From positions 1,240,001 through 1,304,000 of the forward strand of contig NZ_CP108430.1 of assembly GCF_041435335.1 (NCBI RefSeq): a stretch of 64,000 bases of DNA, written 5' to 3'. Each line of letters begins with the position of its first letter. The first letter of the stretch is position 1. The notes under the pieces are model-generated. The model searched no databases. It was not told where the DNA came from and worked only from the letters and a program-made list of their open reading frames with translations. This stretch comes from Streptomyces sp. NBC_01283. Its GTDB lineage: Bacteria; Actinomycetota; Actinomycetes; Streptomycetales; Streptomycetaceae. The position numbers and the translations under genes were made by a program. This document shows, in pieces, positions 50,252 to 57,830 of the stretch.

Positions 50252-51184
50252 ATGCCGCAAGACCCGCACAGCGCAGTATCGAACGAGCCCGAGGACAGTG
50301 CCGTCTCTCTCGCCACCGAGCAGGAGGCGATCCTGCAGCCGCCCTCCGAGGGGACGCAGGGCGAGGCCCAGCACTCGACGGGTGAGGGCCTGGAGCACGT
50401 GGAGGGCTACCGGCGTCCGGAGCACTTCGCCCCGGAGGCCTGGACCGCCCCGACCGCCACCCTGCCCGACATCGGGGAAGCGTCGTTCGGCGCGCCGCCG
50501 CCGGCCCAGGAGACGGTGCACGGTCCGGATGACCGCGTACAGATCAGCACCACCAGCGTCTACCCGTGGCGAGTGCACTGCTACCTGCTGATCACGGCCC
50601 GCGACAACGCCCTCTACCAGGGCACCGGCTGGCTCCTCGGACCACACACGCTCGCCACGGCGGGTCACGTCGTCTACATCAAGGGCAGCGGCGTGGCGGG
50701 CCGGGACGGCTGGGTGAAGAGCATCCAGGTCATGCCCGGACGCAACGGCGCCTCGCTGCCGTACGGCAGCATCACCTGCACGAGCTTCCGTTCCGTGATC
50801 GGCTGGACCGAGAACGGCGACGAGAACTTCGACTACGGCGCCATCATCACGCCGTCCAACATCGGCTCCACCACGGGCTGGTTCGGCTTCGGCGTCTACT
50901 CGGACTCGGACCTGCTCAAGACCACCGGGAACATCGCCGGCTATCCGGGCGACAAGCCGTCCGGGACACTCTGGTACGGGGCCCGCGGGATCGACTCGGT
51001 GGCCGCGCGCAAGGTGTACTACGACATCGACACCGCCGGTGGGCAGAGCGGCAGCTCCGTCTACCGCATCGACAGCAGCGGCCGCTACGGCTTCGCGATA
51101 CACGCCTACGGCGGATCGCGGGTGAACTCGGGGACCCGGTTCACCACACCGGTCTTCAACAACTACGTGGCATGGAAGGCGTGA
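50252..51184 (+). CDS. Trypsin-like (V8/glutamyl endopeptidase-like) serine protease
   Basis: 310 residues. The chymotrypsin-fold triad is His139 (LATAGHVVY), Asp194 (ENFDYGAI) and Ser266 (GGQSGSSVY). The TGWLLGPHTLATAGHV and YDIDTAGGQSGSSVYRI patterns resemble V8-type glutamyl endopeptidases. The first 95 residues are acidic and polar without a hydrophobic signal sequence, so it is probably intracellular or exported by another route. 10 bases separate it from a small beta-sandwich protein. Confidence 0.88.
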   Translation: MPQDPHSAVSNEPEDSAVSLATEQEAILQPPSEGTQGEAQHSTGEGLEHVEGYRRPEHFAPEAWTAPTATLPDIGEASFGAPPPAQETVHGPDDRVQISTTSVYPWRVHCYLLITARDNALYQGTGWLLGPHTLATAGHVVYIKGSGVAGRDGWVKSIQVMPGRNGASLPYGSITCTSFRSVIGWTENGDENFDYGAIITPSNIGSTTGWFGFGVYSDSDLLKTTGNIAGYPGDKPSGTLWYGARGIDSVAARKVYYDIDTAGGQSGSSVYRIDSSGRYGFAIHAYGGSRVNSGTRFTTPVFNNYVAWKA

Positions 51185-51194
51185 GCGGAAACCC

Positions 51195-51497
51195 ATGAAC
51201 GGCAGCGGCGGGGCAGTGGAGATCAGCGGCGTCGTCCGCGACACGTCGGGCGCCCCGGTGACGGGCGCGCACGTCCTGTTCAGCGACGGGCCACAGCCCC
51301 TGCCGGACATCGCTGCCCTGACCGACGCCGAGGGCCGGTTCTCCCTCGGCGCACCCTCAGCGGGCGAGTACACGCTCCTGTGCCGGGCGGACCCGCTCAT
51401 GGGCCCGCCCGGCACGGCCGAGGCCACCGTCCGCGTCGAGCCGTCCGCGGGGGCCGCGGCGCCGGGGCGGCTGCGGGTCGACCTGACCCTCGGGTAG
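51195..51497 (+). CDS. Carboxypeptidase-regulatory-like (beta-sandwich) protein
   Basis: 100 residues. EISGVVRDTSGAPVTGAHVL then ALTDAEGRFSLGAPSAGEYTL is the transthyretin/carboxypeptidase regulatory-like fold, normally part of larger surface proteins. Here it stands alone with no signal peptide. It is ten bases after the protease gene and probably translated from the same mRNA, so it may be a partner or inhibitor domain. Confidence 0.8.
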   Translation: MNGSGGAVEISGVVRDTSGAPVTGAHVLFSDGPQPLPDIAALTDAEGRFSLGAPSAGEYTLLCRADPLMGPPGTAEATVRVEPSAGAAAPGRLRVDLTLG

Positions 51498-51566
51498 TGG
51501 CGTGTTCCGCGCCGGGCGGCAGCGGTGGACGTGCGTGCGGCGCGACTCCTGTCTAGCGTCACGAGC

Positions 51567-51827
51567 ATGAACACTGACCCGCAGCGTTTCGAGATCCTGG
51601 TGGTTCCCGAGTTCTCGGGGGACGGCGTGAGCACGACCGACGCCCGCGACGCCCTGCGCTCGGCCGTCGTGGTGGCCACGGGCGAGACCGGGGCCTCCGG
51701 GTTCCCCCGGTACGCGGGTGACGGCATGGAGGCCGACATCGATCCCGCGACCCGCACCGTCGAGGCGCTCCTGGTCGACGGGTCCGAGCTGGACTACGGG
51801 CTCTCGGTGCGGGTCGCGGAGGCGTAG
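51567..51827 (+). CDS. Small protein of unknown function
   Basis: 86 residues starting MNTDPQRFEILVVPEFSGDG, then alternating short strands and helices (DARDALRSAVVVATGETGAS; EADIDPATRTVEALLVDGSE). No domain recognised. 69 bases after the preceding gene, so it may or may not be part of the protease operon. An upstream in-frame start at 51525 would add 14 residues. Confidence 0.5.
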   Translation: MNTDPQRFEILVVPEFSGDGVSTTDARDALRSAVVVATGETGASGFPRYAGDGMEADIDPATRTVEALLVDGSELDYGLSVRVAEA

Positions 51828-51855
51828 GGAGGCCTGGCCCCGCGCGGCCGCCGGG

Positions 51856-52224
51856 TCATGGCGGCGGGGCCATGTCGCCGGCGAGGCGCCCCAGCGCGTC
51901 CGCGAGCCCCGGCGGTGAGCCGGGGGAAGCGGGTCCGACCGCCCCCGCGGGGGAGATGGTTCCCACCACGGAGTCGCCCGAGTGGACCAGGATGTGGCTG
52001 GGCGGCCGGAGTTGGCGGGCCTGGTCGATGACCGTCGCGGCGTCCCCGGCGAAGCGGGCGCTGAGGTCGATGACCAGGACGTCGGGCAGCAGGGCGCGGG
52101 CCCGCGCCATGGCGAGGAAACTGTCGTCCGTCTGGGAGATGACGTACACGCCGGGGACGGCCTCGATCTGCGGGATCAGGTCGCTCGCCCGGTGATCGGC
52201 GGCCAGCACCAGCACGGTCAGCAC
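51856..52224 (-). CDS. Receiver-like protein of unknown function
   Basis: 122 residues: MLTVLVLAADHRASDLIPQI, VISQTDDSFLAMARARALLP, DVLVIDLSARFAGDAATVID, resembling a response-regulator receiver fold, with an aspartate in DVLVIDL at the phosphoacceptor place. The invariant acidic pair after the first strand appears as AADHRA and the switch lysine is not obvious, so phosphorylation is doubtful. No kinase or output domain nearby. Confidence 0.55.
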   Translation of the reverse strand: MLTVLVLAADHRASDLIPQIEAVPGVYVISQTDDSFLAMARARALLPDVLVIDLSARFAGDAATVIDQARQLRPPSHILVHSGDSVVGTISPAGAVGPASPGSPPGLADALGRLAGDMAPPP

Positions 52225-52372
52225 TTCGCACTTGCCCTTCGCGTGGTCCAGGTTTCACCGGCGATCTCGACTTCGCTGATCGTTTCAGCATGTCATCCGA
52301 CGCGGCGGATCCGGCGACCCCCGGAGCGCTGGCGTGTCGGCTCGATCGTGGAGTGTTTTGTGGAGTGGATTT

Positions 52373-52389
52373 CTAGATACCTGCTCTAG
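52373..52389. promoter_or_regulatory. CTAGA-N7-TCTAG palindrome before TetR gene
   Basis: CTAGA TACCTGC TCTAG, a perfect inverted repeat 33 bases before the TetR start. Typical of a TetR autoregulatory operator, and it shares design and spacing with the site at 38995-39013. Confidence 0.6.
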
Positions 52390-52421
52390 TTTCATGGGAT
52401 AGTCTCCGATCATGACGCCTA

Positions 52422-53042
52422 GTGGCAGAGCGGGCACGGCGCGATATGTCGCCTAAGCAGCAACGCGGCGAAGCCACCGTCGGCCGGCTCCTGAACGCGG
52501 CGCTCAAGGTGTACGCCACGTCGGGCAGGCCCGGGTTCACCGTCAACGCGGTGACCGCGGCGGGCGGCGTCAGTCTCGGCAGCCTCTACCACCACTTCGG
52601 CAGCATCGACGGCCTCGCCGCCGCGCTGTACACCCGCTGCGTCGAGCAGCTCTTCGACGAGATGATCGCCGCCCTCGGCCCTGCGCGGACCGCCCGCGGC
52701 GGCGTCCGCGCCCTGGTCACCGCCTATCTGCGGTTCACCGAGGAGCACCCGGACGCCGCCCTCTTCCTGCACGCCTCCGCCCACTCGGGCTACCTCGCGG
52801 CGCACGCGGACCAGATCCGCGGGGCCAAGGCCGACAAGCTGGCGGTCATCGCGGAATGGATGCTGCCGCGGGTCGCGGCGGGCGAGATCGCACCCCTGCC
52901 CGCCCCCGTCATCGAGGTCCTGGTCATGGGGCCGGTCGCCGAGGCCGCGCACCGCTGGCTGGCCAGTACGTACGACATGGATCTCAACGAAGCCGCACGG
53001 TTCCTGCCCGACCGGATCTGGCGCTCGCTGCGGCCGGACTAG
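52422..53042 (+). CDS. TetR family transcriptional regulator
   Basis: 206 residues. The helix-turn-helix is at about 20-66: VGRLLNAALKVYATSGRPGF, then AGGVSLGSLYHHFGSIDGL. Ligand-binding helices follow. A GTG at 52422 gives the longest reading; an ATG at 52446 (MSPKQQRGEA) is equally plausible. Its last four bases overlap the convergent saccharopine-dehydrogenase gene (CTAG shared). It probably regulates itself through the palindrome upstream. Confidence 0.9.
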   Translation: MAERARRDMSPKQQRGEATVGRLLNAALKVYATSGRPGFTVNAVTAAGGVSLGSLYHHFGSIDGLAAALYTRCVEQLFDEMIAALGPARTARGGVRALVTAYLRFTEEHPDAALFLHASAHSGYLAAHADQIRGAKADKLAVIAEWMLPRVAAGEIAPLPAPVIEVLVMGPVAEAAHRWLASTYDMDLNEAARFLPDRIWRSLRPD

Positions 53043-54118
53043 ACGGCCGGCCTCGCCGGCAGGTCGAGCCGCGTGAGGTGTTCGGGGGCGAGCGCACGCA
53101 GGAAGTCCGCGGCGTCGAACGCCTCCCCGGCCGCCCGCACGCCCGGCGCCCCGCCCCGTCCGTCGAGGACGCGCTCCAGAGCCTCCACCACGAGCGGTGC
53201 CGTCACGGCGTAGATGTCCTGTCCGCCGGCGACCGCGCGGCGGGTCTCCGTGCCGCGCCGGACGACCGCCTCGACGAGGAAGGTCTGCGCGGAACGCCCC
53301 ACGGCGTCGGCGGGCCGCGGCTCCGGGGTGTCCTCGGCCCGGATGTCCCGCAGCGGCGCGAGGTTCATCACCGCCCGCACCTCGGGGGTGCGCACGTGGC
53401 GCGGCAGGGTCACCTGGTCGGCCGTCGCGAACGCCGAGGCGTCCTGGGTGCCCAGCGGCTCCGGGAAGTCCCACGGGAAGACGTCCGGGGAGTAGTCGAA
53501 CGGACGCAGTTCACCCCCGGTGTACACGAGGTGCTGCCCGGCGTTGGTCTCGCCGGTGCGCCGGGTGCCGTGGGTCGGGTGCCAGCTGTCGAGGCCGTAC
53601 GCGAGAGTGATCTCGTCCGCGTCCGGCCAGTCCCCCAGGGCCGCGGTGGCCAGCAGGTCGCCCAGGCCACCGTAGAACGCCAGGGACGGGGCGATGACGA
53701 CGCCCGCCTCTCGCGCACGGTCGCCGTAGGTGTCGAACAGGGCGGCGCTGACGCCCTGTTCGGCGGCGACGTCCAGGTACGGGATGCCTGCGCGCAGCGC
53801 CGCGTCGGCGACGGGCAGGGACGTCTCCAGGAACGGTCCGGCGCAGTTGACGACCGCCGACGCGCCGTCGAGTGCGCGGTCGAGGGACGCCGCGTCCTCC
53901 GTGGACGCCACCCGCACCGGCGCGCCGGGGGCCAGGCCGCGCAGCGCTTCGAGCTTCTCCCGGTCCCTTCCCACGAGGATCGGTGTGACGCCGCGGCGCA
54001 GCAGTTCCGCCACGACGAAGCGGCCGGTGTGGCCGTACGCGCCGACGACGGCGACCGTCCGTCCCTCGGGTCGCACACCGGCGTCCGAAACGGCAGTCGT
54101 GAAAGGGGTGTTGCTCAT
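53039..54118 (-). CDS. Saccharopine dehydrogenase-like NAD(P)-binding oxidoreductase
   Basis: 359 residues. The Rossmann start TVAVVGAYGHTGRFVVAELL near 21-40 and VVNCAGPFLETSLPVADAAL near 88-107 match trans-acting enoyl reductase and saccharopine dehydrogenase-like proteins. Substrate unknown. It is divergent from the GlxA regulator at 54227 across 108 bases, suggesting that regulator controls it. Confidence 0.87.
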   Translation of the reverse strand: MSNTPFTTAVSDAGVRPEGRTVAVVGAYGHTGRFVVAELLRRGVTPILVGRDREKLEALRGLAPGAPVRVASTEDAASLDRALDGASAVVNCAGPFLETSLPVADAALRAGIPYLDVAAEQGVSAALFDTYGDRAREAGVVIAPSLAFYGGLGDLLATAALGDWPDADEITLAYGLDSWHPTHGTRRTGETNAGQHLVYTGGELRPFDYSPDVFPWDFPEPLGTQDASAFATADQVTLPRHVRTPEVRAVMNLAPLRDIRAEDTPEPRPADAVGRSAQTFLVEAVVRRGTETRRAVAGGQDIYAVTAPLVVEALERVLDGRGGAPGVRAAGEAFDAADFLRALAPEHLTRLDLPARPAV

Positions 54119-54226
54119 CGTTGGCTCCCTGTGTCCGGAGGGCGGTGCGCCCTGCACGCACCATGATCCGCGTACGGACCACGCCCCACCAGTGGCCGGA
54201 ATGACGAGGGGCATACAGTTTCGGAC

Positions 54227-55168
54227 ATGAAAACCGTGGCGATGGCACTTCCAGAGGGCAGCATGCTTTTCGAGGCCGCGGCGGCCTTCGAGGTCTTCGG
54301 CTCGGACCACTCCGACCTGGCCGGGTCCTGGTACTCGTTCACCGTGTGCGGCGCCAACGGCACCCGCGTCGGGGAGTGGCTCCGCGCCGAGCCGGCCCAC
54401 GGCCTGGAGGCCGTCGCCGCCGCGCAGACGGTGATCGTCCCGGCCTGGCGCGACATCGGCACGCAGCCGCCGGGCGACTTGATCGAGGCCCTGCGGACCG
54501 CCCACGCGGCAGGTTCCCGAATCGTCTCGCTGTGCACCGGCGCCTTCGTCCTCGCCGCCGCCGGACTCCTCGACGGCCGCCGGGCCACCACGCACTGGGC
54601 CCACGCCGAGCGGCTCGCCACGCTCCATCCCCGGGTCACGGTCGACCCCGACGTCCTCTTCACCGACGAGGGCAGCGTGCTCACCTCGGCGGGCAAGGCC
54701 GCGGGCATGGACCTGTGTCTGCACCTCGTCCGTGCCGACCACGGGGCGACGGTGGCCAACGCACTGGCCCGGCGGCTCGTGACCCCGCCCCACCGGGACG
54801 GCGGCCAGGCGCAGTTCATCCCGGCACCGGTGGCGCACGGGCGCGACCACCCGCTGGCCGATCTGCTGCCCTGGGTCCTCGGCCGCCTCGAACAGCCCCT
54901 CACCATCGAGGATCTGGCCCGGCAGGCGGGCATGAGCAGCCGCAATCTGTCCCGGCACTTCCATGCCGTCACCGGTACGGCACCGCTGCGCTGGCTGCTC
55001 AGCCAACGGGTGCGGCTGGCACAGGAGTTGCTGGAGTCGGGCGACGAGAGCATCGAACGGATCGCGACCCGCACGGGCATGGGAACCTCCGCCACGCTCC
55101 GGCGGCACTTCACGCGGGTCACGGGTCTGCCGCCCGAGGCCTACCGGCGTACCTTCGGCGCCTCCTGA
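54227..55168 (+). CDS. GlxA family (DJ-1-like sensor plus AraC HTH) regulator
   Basis: 313 residues. N-terminal DJ-1/PfpI-like domain (1-170; RIVSLCTGAFVLAAAGLLDG has the nucleophile-type cysteine at about 103), then AraC double helix-turn-helix (about 215-310; TIEDLARQAGMSSRNLSRHF, IATRTGMGTSATLRRHFTRV). Probably senses a metabolite and controls the divergent oxidoreductase. The remnant at 44279 is the decayed end of a similar gene. Confidence 0.92.
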   Translation: MKTVAMALPEGSMLFEAAAAFEVFGSDHSDLAGSWYSFTVCGANGTRVGEWLRAEPAHGLEAVAAAQTVIVPAWRDIGTQPPGDLIEALRTAHAAGSRIVSLCTGAFVLAAAGLLDGRRATTHWAHAERLATLHPRVTVDPDVLFTDEGSVLTSAGKAAGMDLCLHLVRADHGATVANALARRLVTPPHRDGGQAQFIPAPVAHGRDHPLADLLPWVLGRLEQPLTIEDLARQAGMSSRNLSRHFHAVTGTAPLRWLLSQRVRLAQELLESGDESIERIATRTGMGTSATLRRHFTRVTGLPPEAYRRTFGAS

Positions 55169-55400
55169 GCGACGGTCGGCTCGTCCCGGTGCTCCGGCGA
55201 ACCTCGTGCTGTGCCCCTCGTCCGACTGATTGCCGGACATGGGGGTACTCGGCCGCCGTGCGAACCCGGAAGCAGTCGTTCGACCGCTGATCACAGACGC
55301 CCCGATCGGTGCCCGCGTCGCGTGGGTGCCCATCGGCCGGCTTCGGCGCCGAACGAAACACGAGAAAGCTCAACGGACCACGACAGCAAGGGAGGCAGCC

Positions 55401-56024
55401 ATGATCACCGCCGTCATCATCGCCGTGGTCGTCATCGCGGCAGCCGTCGTCCTCTTCGTCGGACTGCGGCGAGCCCGGGGCGGCGGAGGCAGCCTGAAGC
55501 GCCGCTTCGGGCCCGAGTACGACCACACCGTCGCCCGGCACGACGGCGACGTACGGGCAGCCGAACAGGAGCTCCGCGAGCGCGTACGACTCCACGGCTC
55601 CGTCAAGCCCGAGCCGCTGCCGCCCGGGGCGCGCGAGCGCTACGTGGCCCAGTGGGCCGGCGTCCAGGAGCAGTTCGTCGAATCACCGCAGCAGGCCGTG
55701 GCCGAGGCCGACGCGCTTCTTGCCCGACTGGCCAGGGACCGGGGCTTCCCCGACGGTGAGCGCTTCGACGAGCAGATGGCCGCGCTCTCCGTCCACCACG
55801 CCCACTCCGTCCACGGTTACCGCGCCGTGCACACGGCGACCCGCGGGCAGGGCGGCACCGAGGAAATGCGCGAGGCCATGGTCGAGGCCCGTCGCCTCTT
55901 CGAGGCACTGGTCGCCGAGCACACGGTCGACTCCAGCCGGAACGGCGGGCACTCCACCGCCGACCGCGGCCACACGCCGTGGGCACTGCCCCGACGTCAC
56001 GCGAAGGGAAGTGGCACGTCATGA
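55401..56024 (+). CDS. Membrane-anchored protein of unknown function, first of a pair
   Basis: 207 residues. One N-terminal membrane helix (about 2-25, MITAVIIAVVVIAAAVVLFV), then a soluble helical part with RRFGPEYDHTVARHDGDVRA near 34-53 and QFVESPQQAVAEADALLARL near 93-112. GGGAGG precedes the ATG. Its stop overlaps the next gene's start as ATGA, and both carry an FV(E/D)SP(Q/R)QAV-EAD-L motif, so they are related partners. Annotated homologues are called hypothetical. Confidence 0.75.
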   Translation: MITAVIIAVVVIAAAVVLFVGLRRARGGGGSLKRRFGPEYDHTVARHDGDVRAAEQELRERVRLHGSVKPEPLPPGARERYVAQWAGVQEQFVESPQQAVAEADALLARLARDRGFPDGERFDEQMAALSVHHAHSVHGYRAVHTATRGQGGTEEMREAMVEARRLFEALVAEHTVDSSRNGGHSTADRGHTPWALPRRHAKGSGTS

Positions 56025-56542
56025 CGGACGCCGAGCACCTGACACCCCGCGAACAGGCCATGGGCAGCGGCACGCCGCGCGAGCCGGGCATCGGCAGCGG
56101 CACACCCCGCGAGCCGGGCATCGGCAGCGGCACACCCCGCGAGCCGGGCATCGGCAGCGGCGCCCCCGCTCCGGCCCCTGCTCACGCTCCCGCCGCGCAC
56201 CGCTCCCCCGCCGCCGGCTCCCCGGCCACCGGCTCTCCCGCTCACGCCGCCGGACCCGGCTCCGAATCCGGTCCCGTATGGCTCGCGCAGGATGAGCGGG
56301 ACAAGCTCGGGCTGCGGCTCCAGCAGGCACTCAGCACGTTCGTGGACAGCCCGCGCCAGGCGGTGGAGGAGGCCGACGGCCTCTTCGACGACGCCGTCAG
56401 GCACCTGACCGAAACCCTCACGGAACGACGGCGCACCCTGCGCGAGGGCTGGCAGGGCCACGACACCGAAGCGCACACGGAAGAACTGCGCCTCGCGCTG
56501 CGGCAGTACCGGGAAGCCACGGAACGGCTGTTGCGCATCTAG
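56021..56542 (+). CDS. Protein of unknown function with GSGTPREPGI repeats, second of the pair
   Basis: 173 residues. The first 25 are followed by three GSGTPREPGI-type repeats encoded by 30-base tandem units, then proline-, alanine- and histidine-rich low complexity to about residue 85. The C-terminal helical half holds TFVDSPRQAVEEADGLFDDA near 108-127 and ELRLALRQYREATERLL. It lacks a membrane helix, so the pair may be a membrane anchor and soluble partner. Confidence 0.72.
   Translation: MTDAEHLTPREQAMGSGTPREPGIGSGTPREPGIGSGTPREPGIGSGAPAPAPAHAPAAHRSPAAGSPATGSPAHAAGPGSESGPVWLAQDERDKLGLRLQQALSTFVDSPRQAVEEADGLFDDAVRHLTETLTERRRTLREGWQGHDTEAHTEELRLALRQYREATERLLRI
56062..56160 (+). repeat. 30-base in-frame tandem repeat
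   Basis: Just over three copies of a 30-base unit encoding GSGTPREPGI, differing by only a few bases, inside the gene at 56021. Near-identity suggests recent slippage and possible length variation between strains. Confidence 0.85.
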
Positions 56543-56571
56543 CACATCGGGAACATCACGACGAACGGCAC

Positions 56572-56609
56572 GACGTGGGGCCCGGGGCTTTCGCCTCGGG
56601 CCCCACGTC
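56572..56609. terminator. Terminator between convergent genes
   Basis: 13-bp perfect stem (56572-56584 with 56597-56609), 12-base loop, just before the convergent alcohol dehydrogenase end. Confidence 0.8.
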
Positions 56610-56622
56610 ACGCGCGTGCGGG

Positions 56623-57699
56623 TCAGCCGTTGGGCAGGATGACCGCGCGGCCGTTGATCCGGCCCTCGTGCAGGTGCTCGTACGCCTTGGGCGCGTCGTC
56701 CAGTGCGTACGTCTCCACCTGGACGTCGATCGCGCCGGACCGGGCCAGGTCGAGGACCTCGATCAATTCGGACCTGCTGCCCCAGTACGGGGCGCGGACC
56801 GCCGCGTCGTAGGGAGTCGCGCCGAAGCCGACGGTCGCGGCTCCGCCGCCGATGCCGACGATGGTCACGTCCGCCTCCACCGCCGCGCAGGCGGTGGCCG
56901 TGGCGACGGTGGGCGGTGCGCCGACGAAGTCGAACACCGCCTGCGCGCCGAGGCCGCCGGTCAGCTCACGGACCTTCGCCGCCGCGTGCTCGTCCGACAG
57001 GACGGTCTCGTGGGCGCCGACCTGGTGGGCCAGTCGCAGCTTTCCGTCGGTGACGTCGAGGGCGATCACCCGTGCCGGGGTCAGCGCGCGCAGCAACTGG
57101 ATGGCGACGTGCCCCAGGCCGCCGGTGCCGATGACCACGGCAGTGCTGCCGGGCGTCAGCTTGGGCAGGGAGGCCTTGATGGCGTGGTACGGGGTCAGGC
57201 CCGCGTCGGTGAGCGGCACGGCCGTCACCGGGTCGAGGCCGCCCAGCGGGACCAGATGGCGCGCGTCGTCCACGATCATGTACTCGGCGATGGCGCCGGG
57301 CGCCCCGAGTCCGGGCGGGCGGATGCCAAGCTCCGCGGCGCGCGTGCAGTAGTTCTCCTTGCCCTGCGCGCACATCAGGCAGGCTCCGCAGCCCCACGGC
57401 CCGTAGACGGCCACGGAGTCGCCGACCTCGAAGCCGGTGACGCCCTCGCCCAGCGCGGCGACGGTCCCCGCGCCCTCATGGCCGAGGGTGAGCGGCAGCG
57501 GGAAGGGCAGCGCCTCCGCGGGCCAGCTCATCACGGCGATGTCGGAGTGGCAGACGCCCGCTGCCGTGACCTTGAGGAGTACCTGGCCGGGGCCCGGCTC
57601 CGGGCGCGGGACGGTGACCACCTCGGGGGCGGCGCCGACGCCGCGGTACTGGACGGCCTTCATCTCGGCGGGCAGGCCGGGGCTCTCTTGCGCTGACAT
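56623..57699 (-). CDS. Zinc-dependent NAD(P) alcohol dehydrogenase
   Basis: 358 residues. Catalytic zinc ligands Cys50 (AAGVCHSD) and His74-Glu75 (GHEGAG); structural zinc cysteines 104, 107, 110 and 118 (GCGACLMCAQGKENYC); Rossmann VVIGTGGLGHVAIQLL near 189. This matches medium-chain dehydrogenases of the AdhT/AdhA type. ATG at 57699 with AGAGG upstream; a start at MKAVQYRG 12 residues later is possible. Directly repeated sites lie upstream. Confidence 0.93.
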   Translation of the reverse strand: MSAQESPGLPAEMKAVQYRGVGAAPEVVTVPRPEPGPGQVLLKVTAAGVCHSDIAVMSWPAEALPFPLPLTLGHEGAGTVAALGEGVTGFEVGDSVAVYGPWGCGACLMCAQGKENYCTRAAELGIRPPGLGAPGAIAEYMIVDDARHLVPLGGLDPVTAVPLTDAGLTPYHAIKASLPKLTPGSTAVVIGTGGLGHVAIQLLRALTPARVIALDVTDGKLRLAHQVGAHETVLSDEHAAAKVRELTGGLGAQAVFDFVGAPPTVATATACAAVEADVTIVGIGGGAATVGFGATPYDAAVRAPYWGSRSELIEVLDLARSGAIDVQVETYALDDAPKAYEHLHEGRINGRAVILPNG

Positions 57700-57775
57700 C
57701 TGGGATGCCTCTTCTCGTTCTTCGTGCTGTGCGCCTGATGTCCCCCTTTGTCTCCGACTGTACTCCTCGTGACGT

Positions 57776-57805
57776 CCCATTGAGACATGTGACCCATTGA
57801 GACAT
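57776..57805. promoter_or_regulatory. Direct repeat CCCATTGAGACAT upstream of adh
   Basis: Two identical 13-base units (57776-57788, 57793-57805) with a 17-base period between the kinase stop and the dehydrogenase start. Probable regulator-binding sites for the alcohol dehydrogenase promoter. Confidence 0.55.
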
Positions 57806-57830
57806 CTGATGTTTCGGGCCTCGTACGGAC

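Noticed and set aside
56062..56160. Possible CRISPR array
   Set aside because: Units are directly adjacent with no unique spacers, and they are in frame within a coding gene, so this is a protein repeat.
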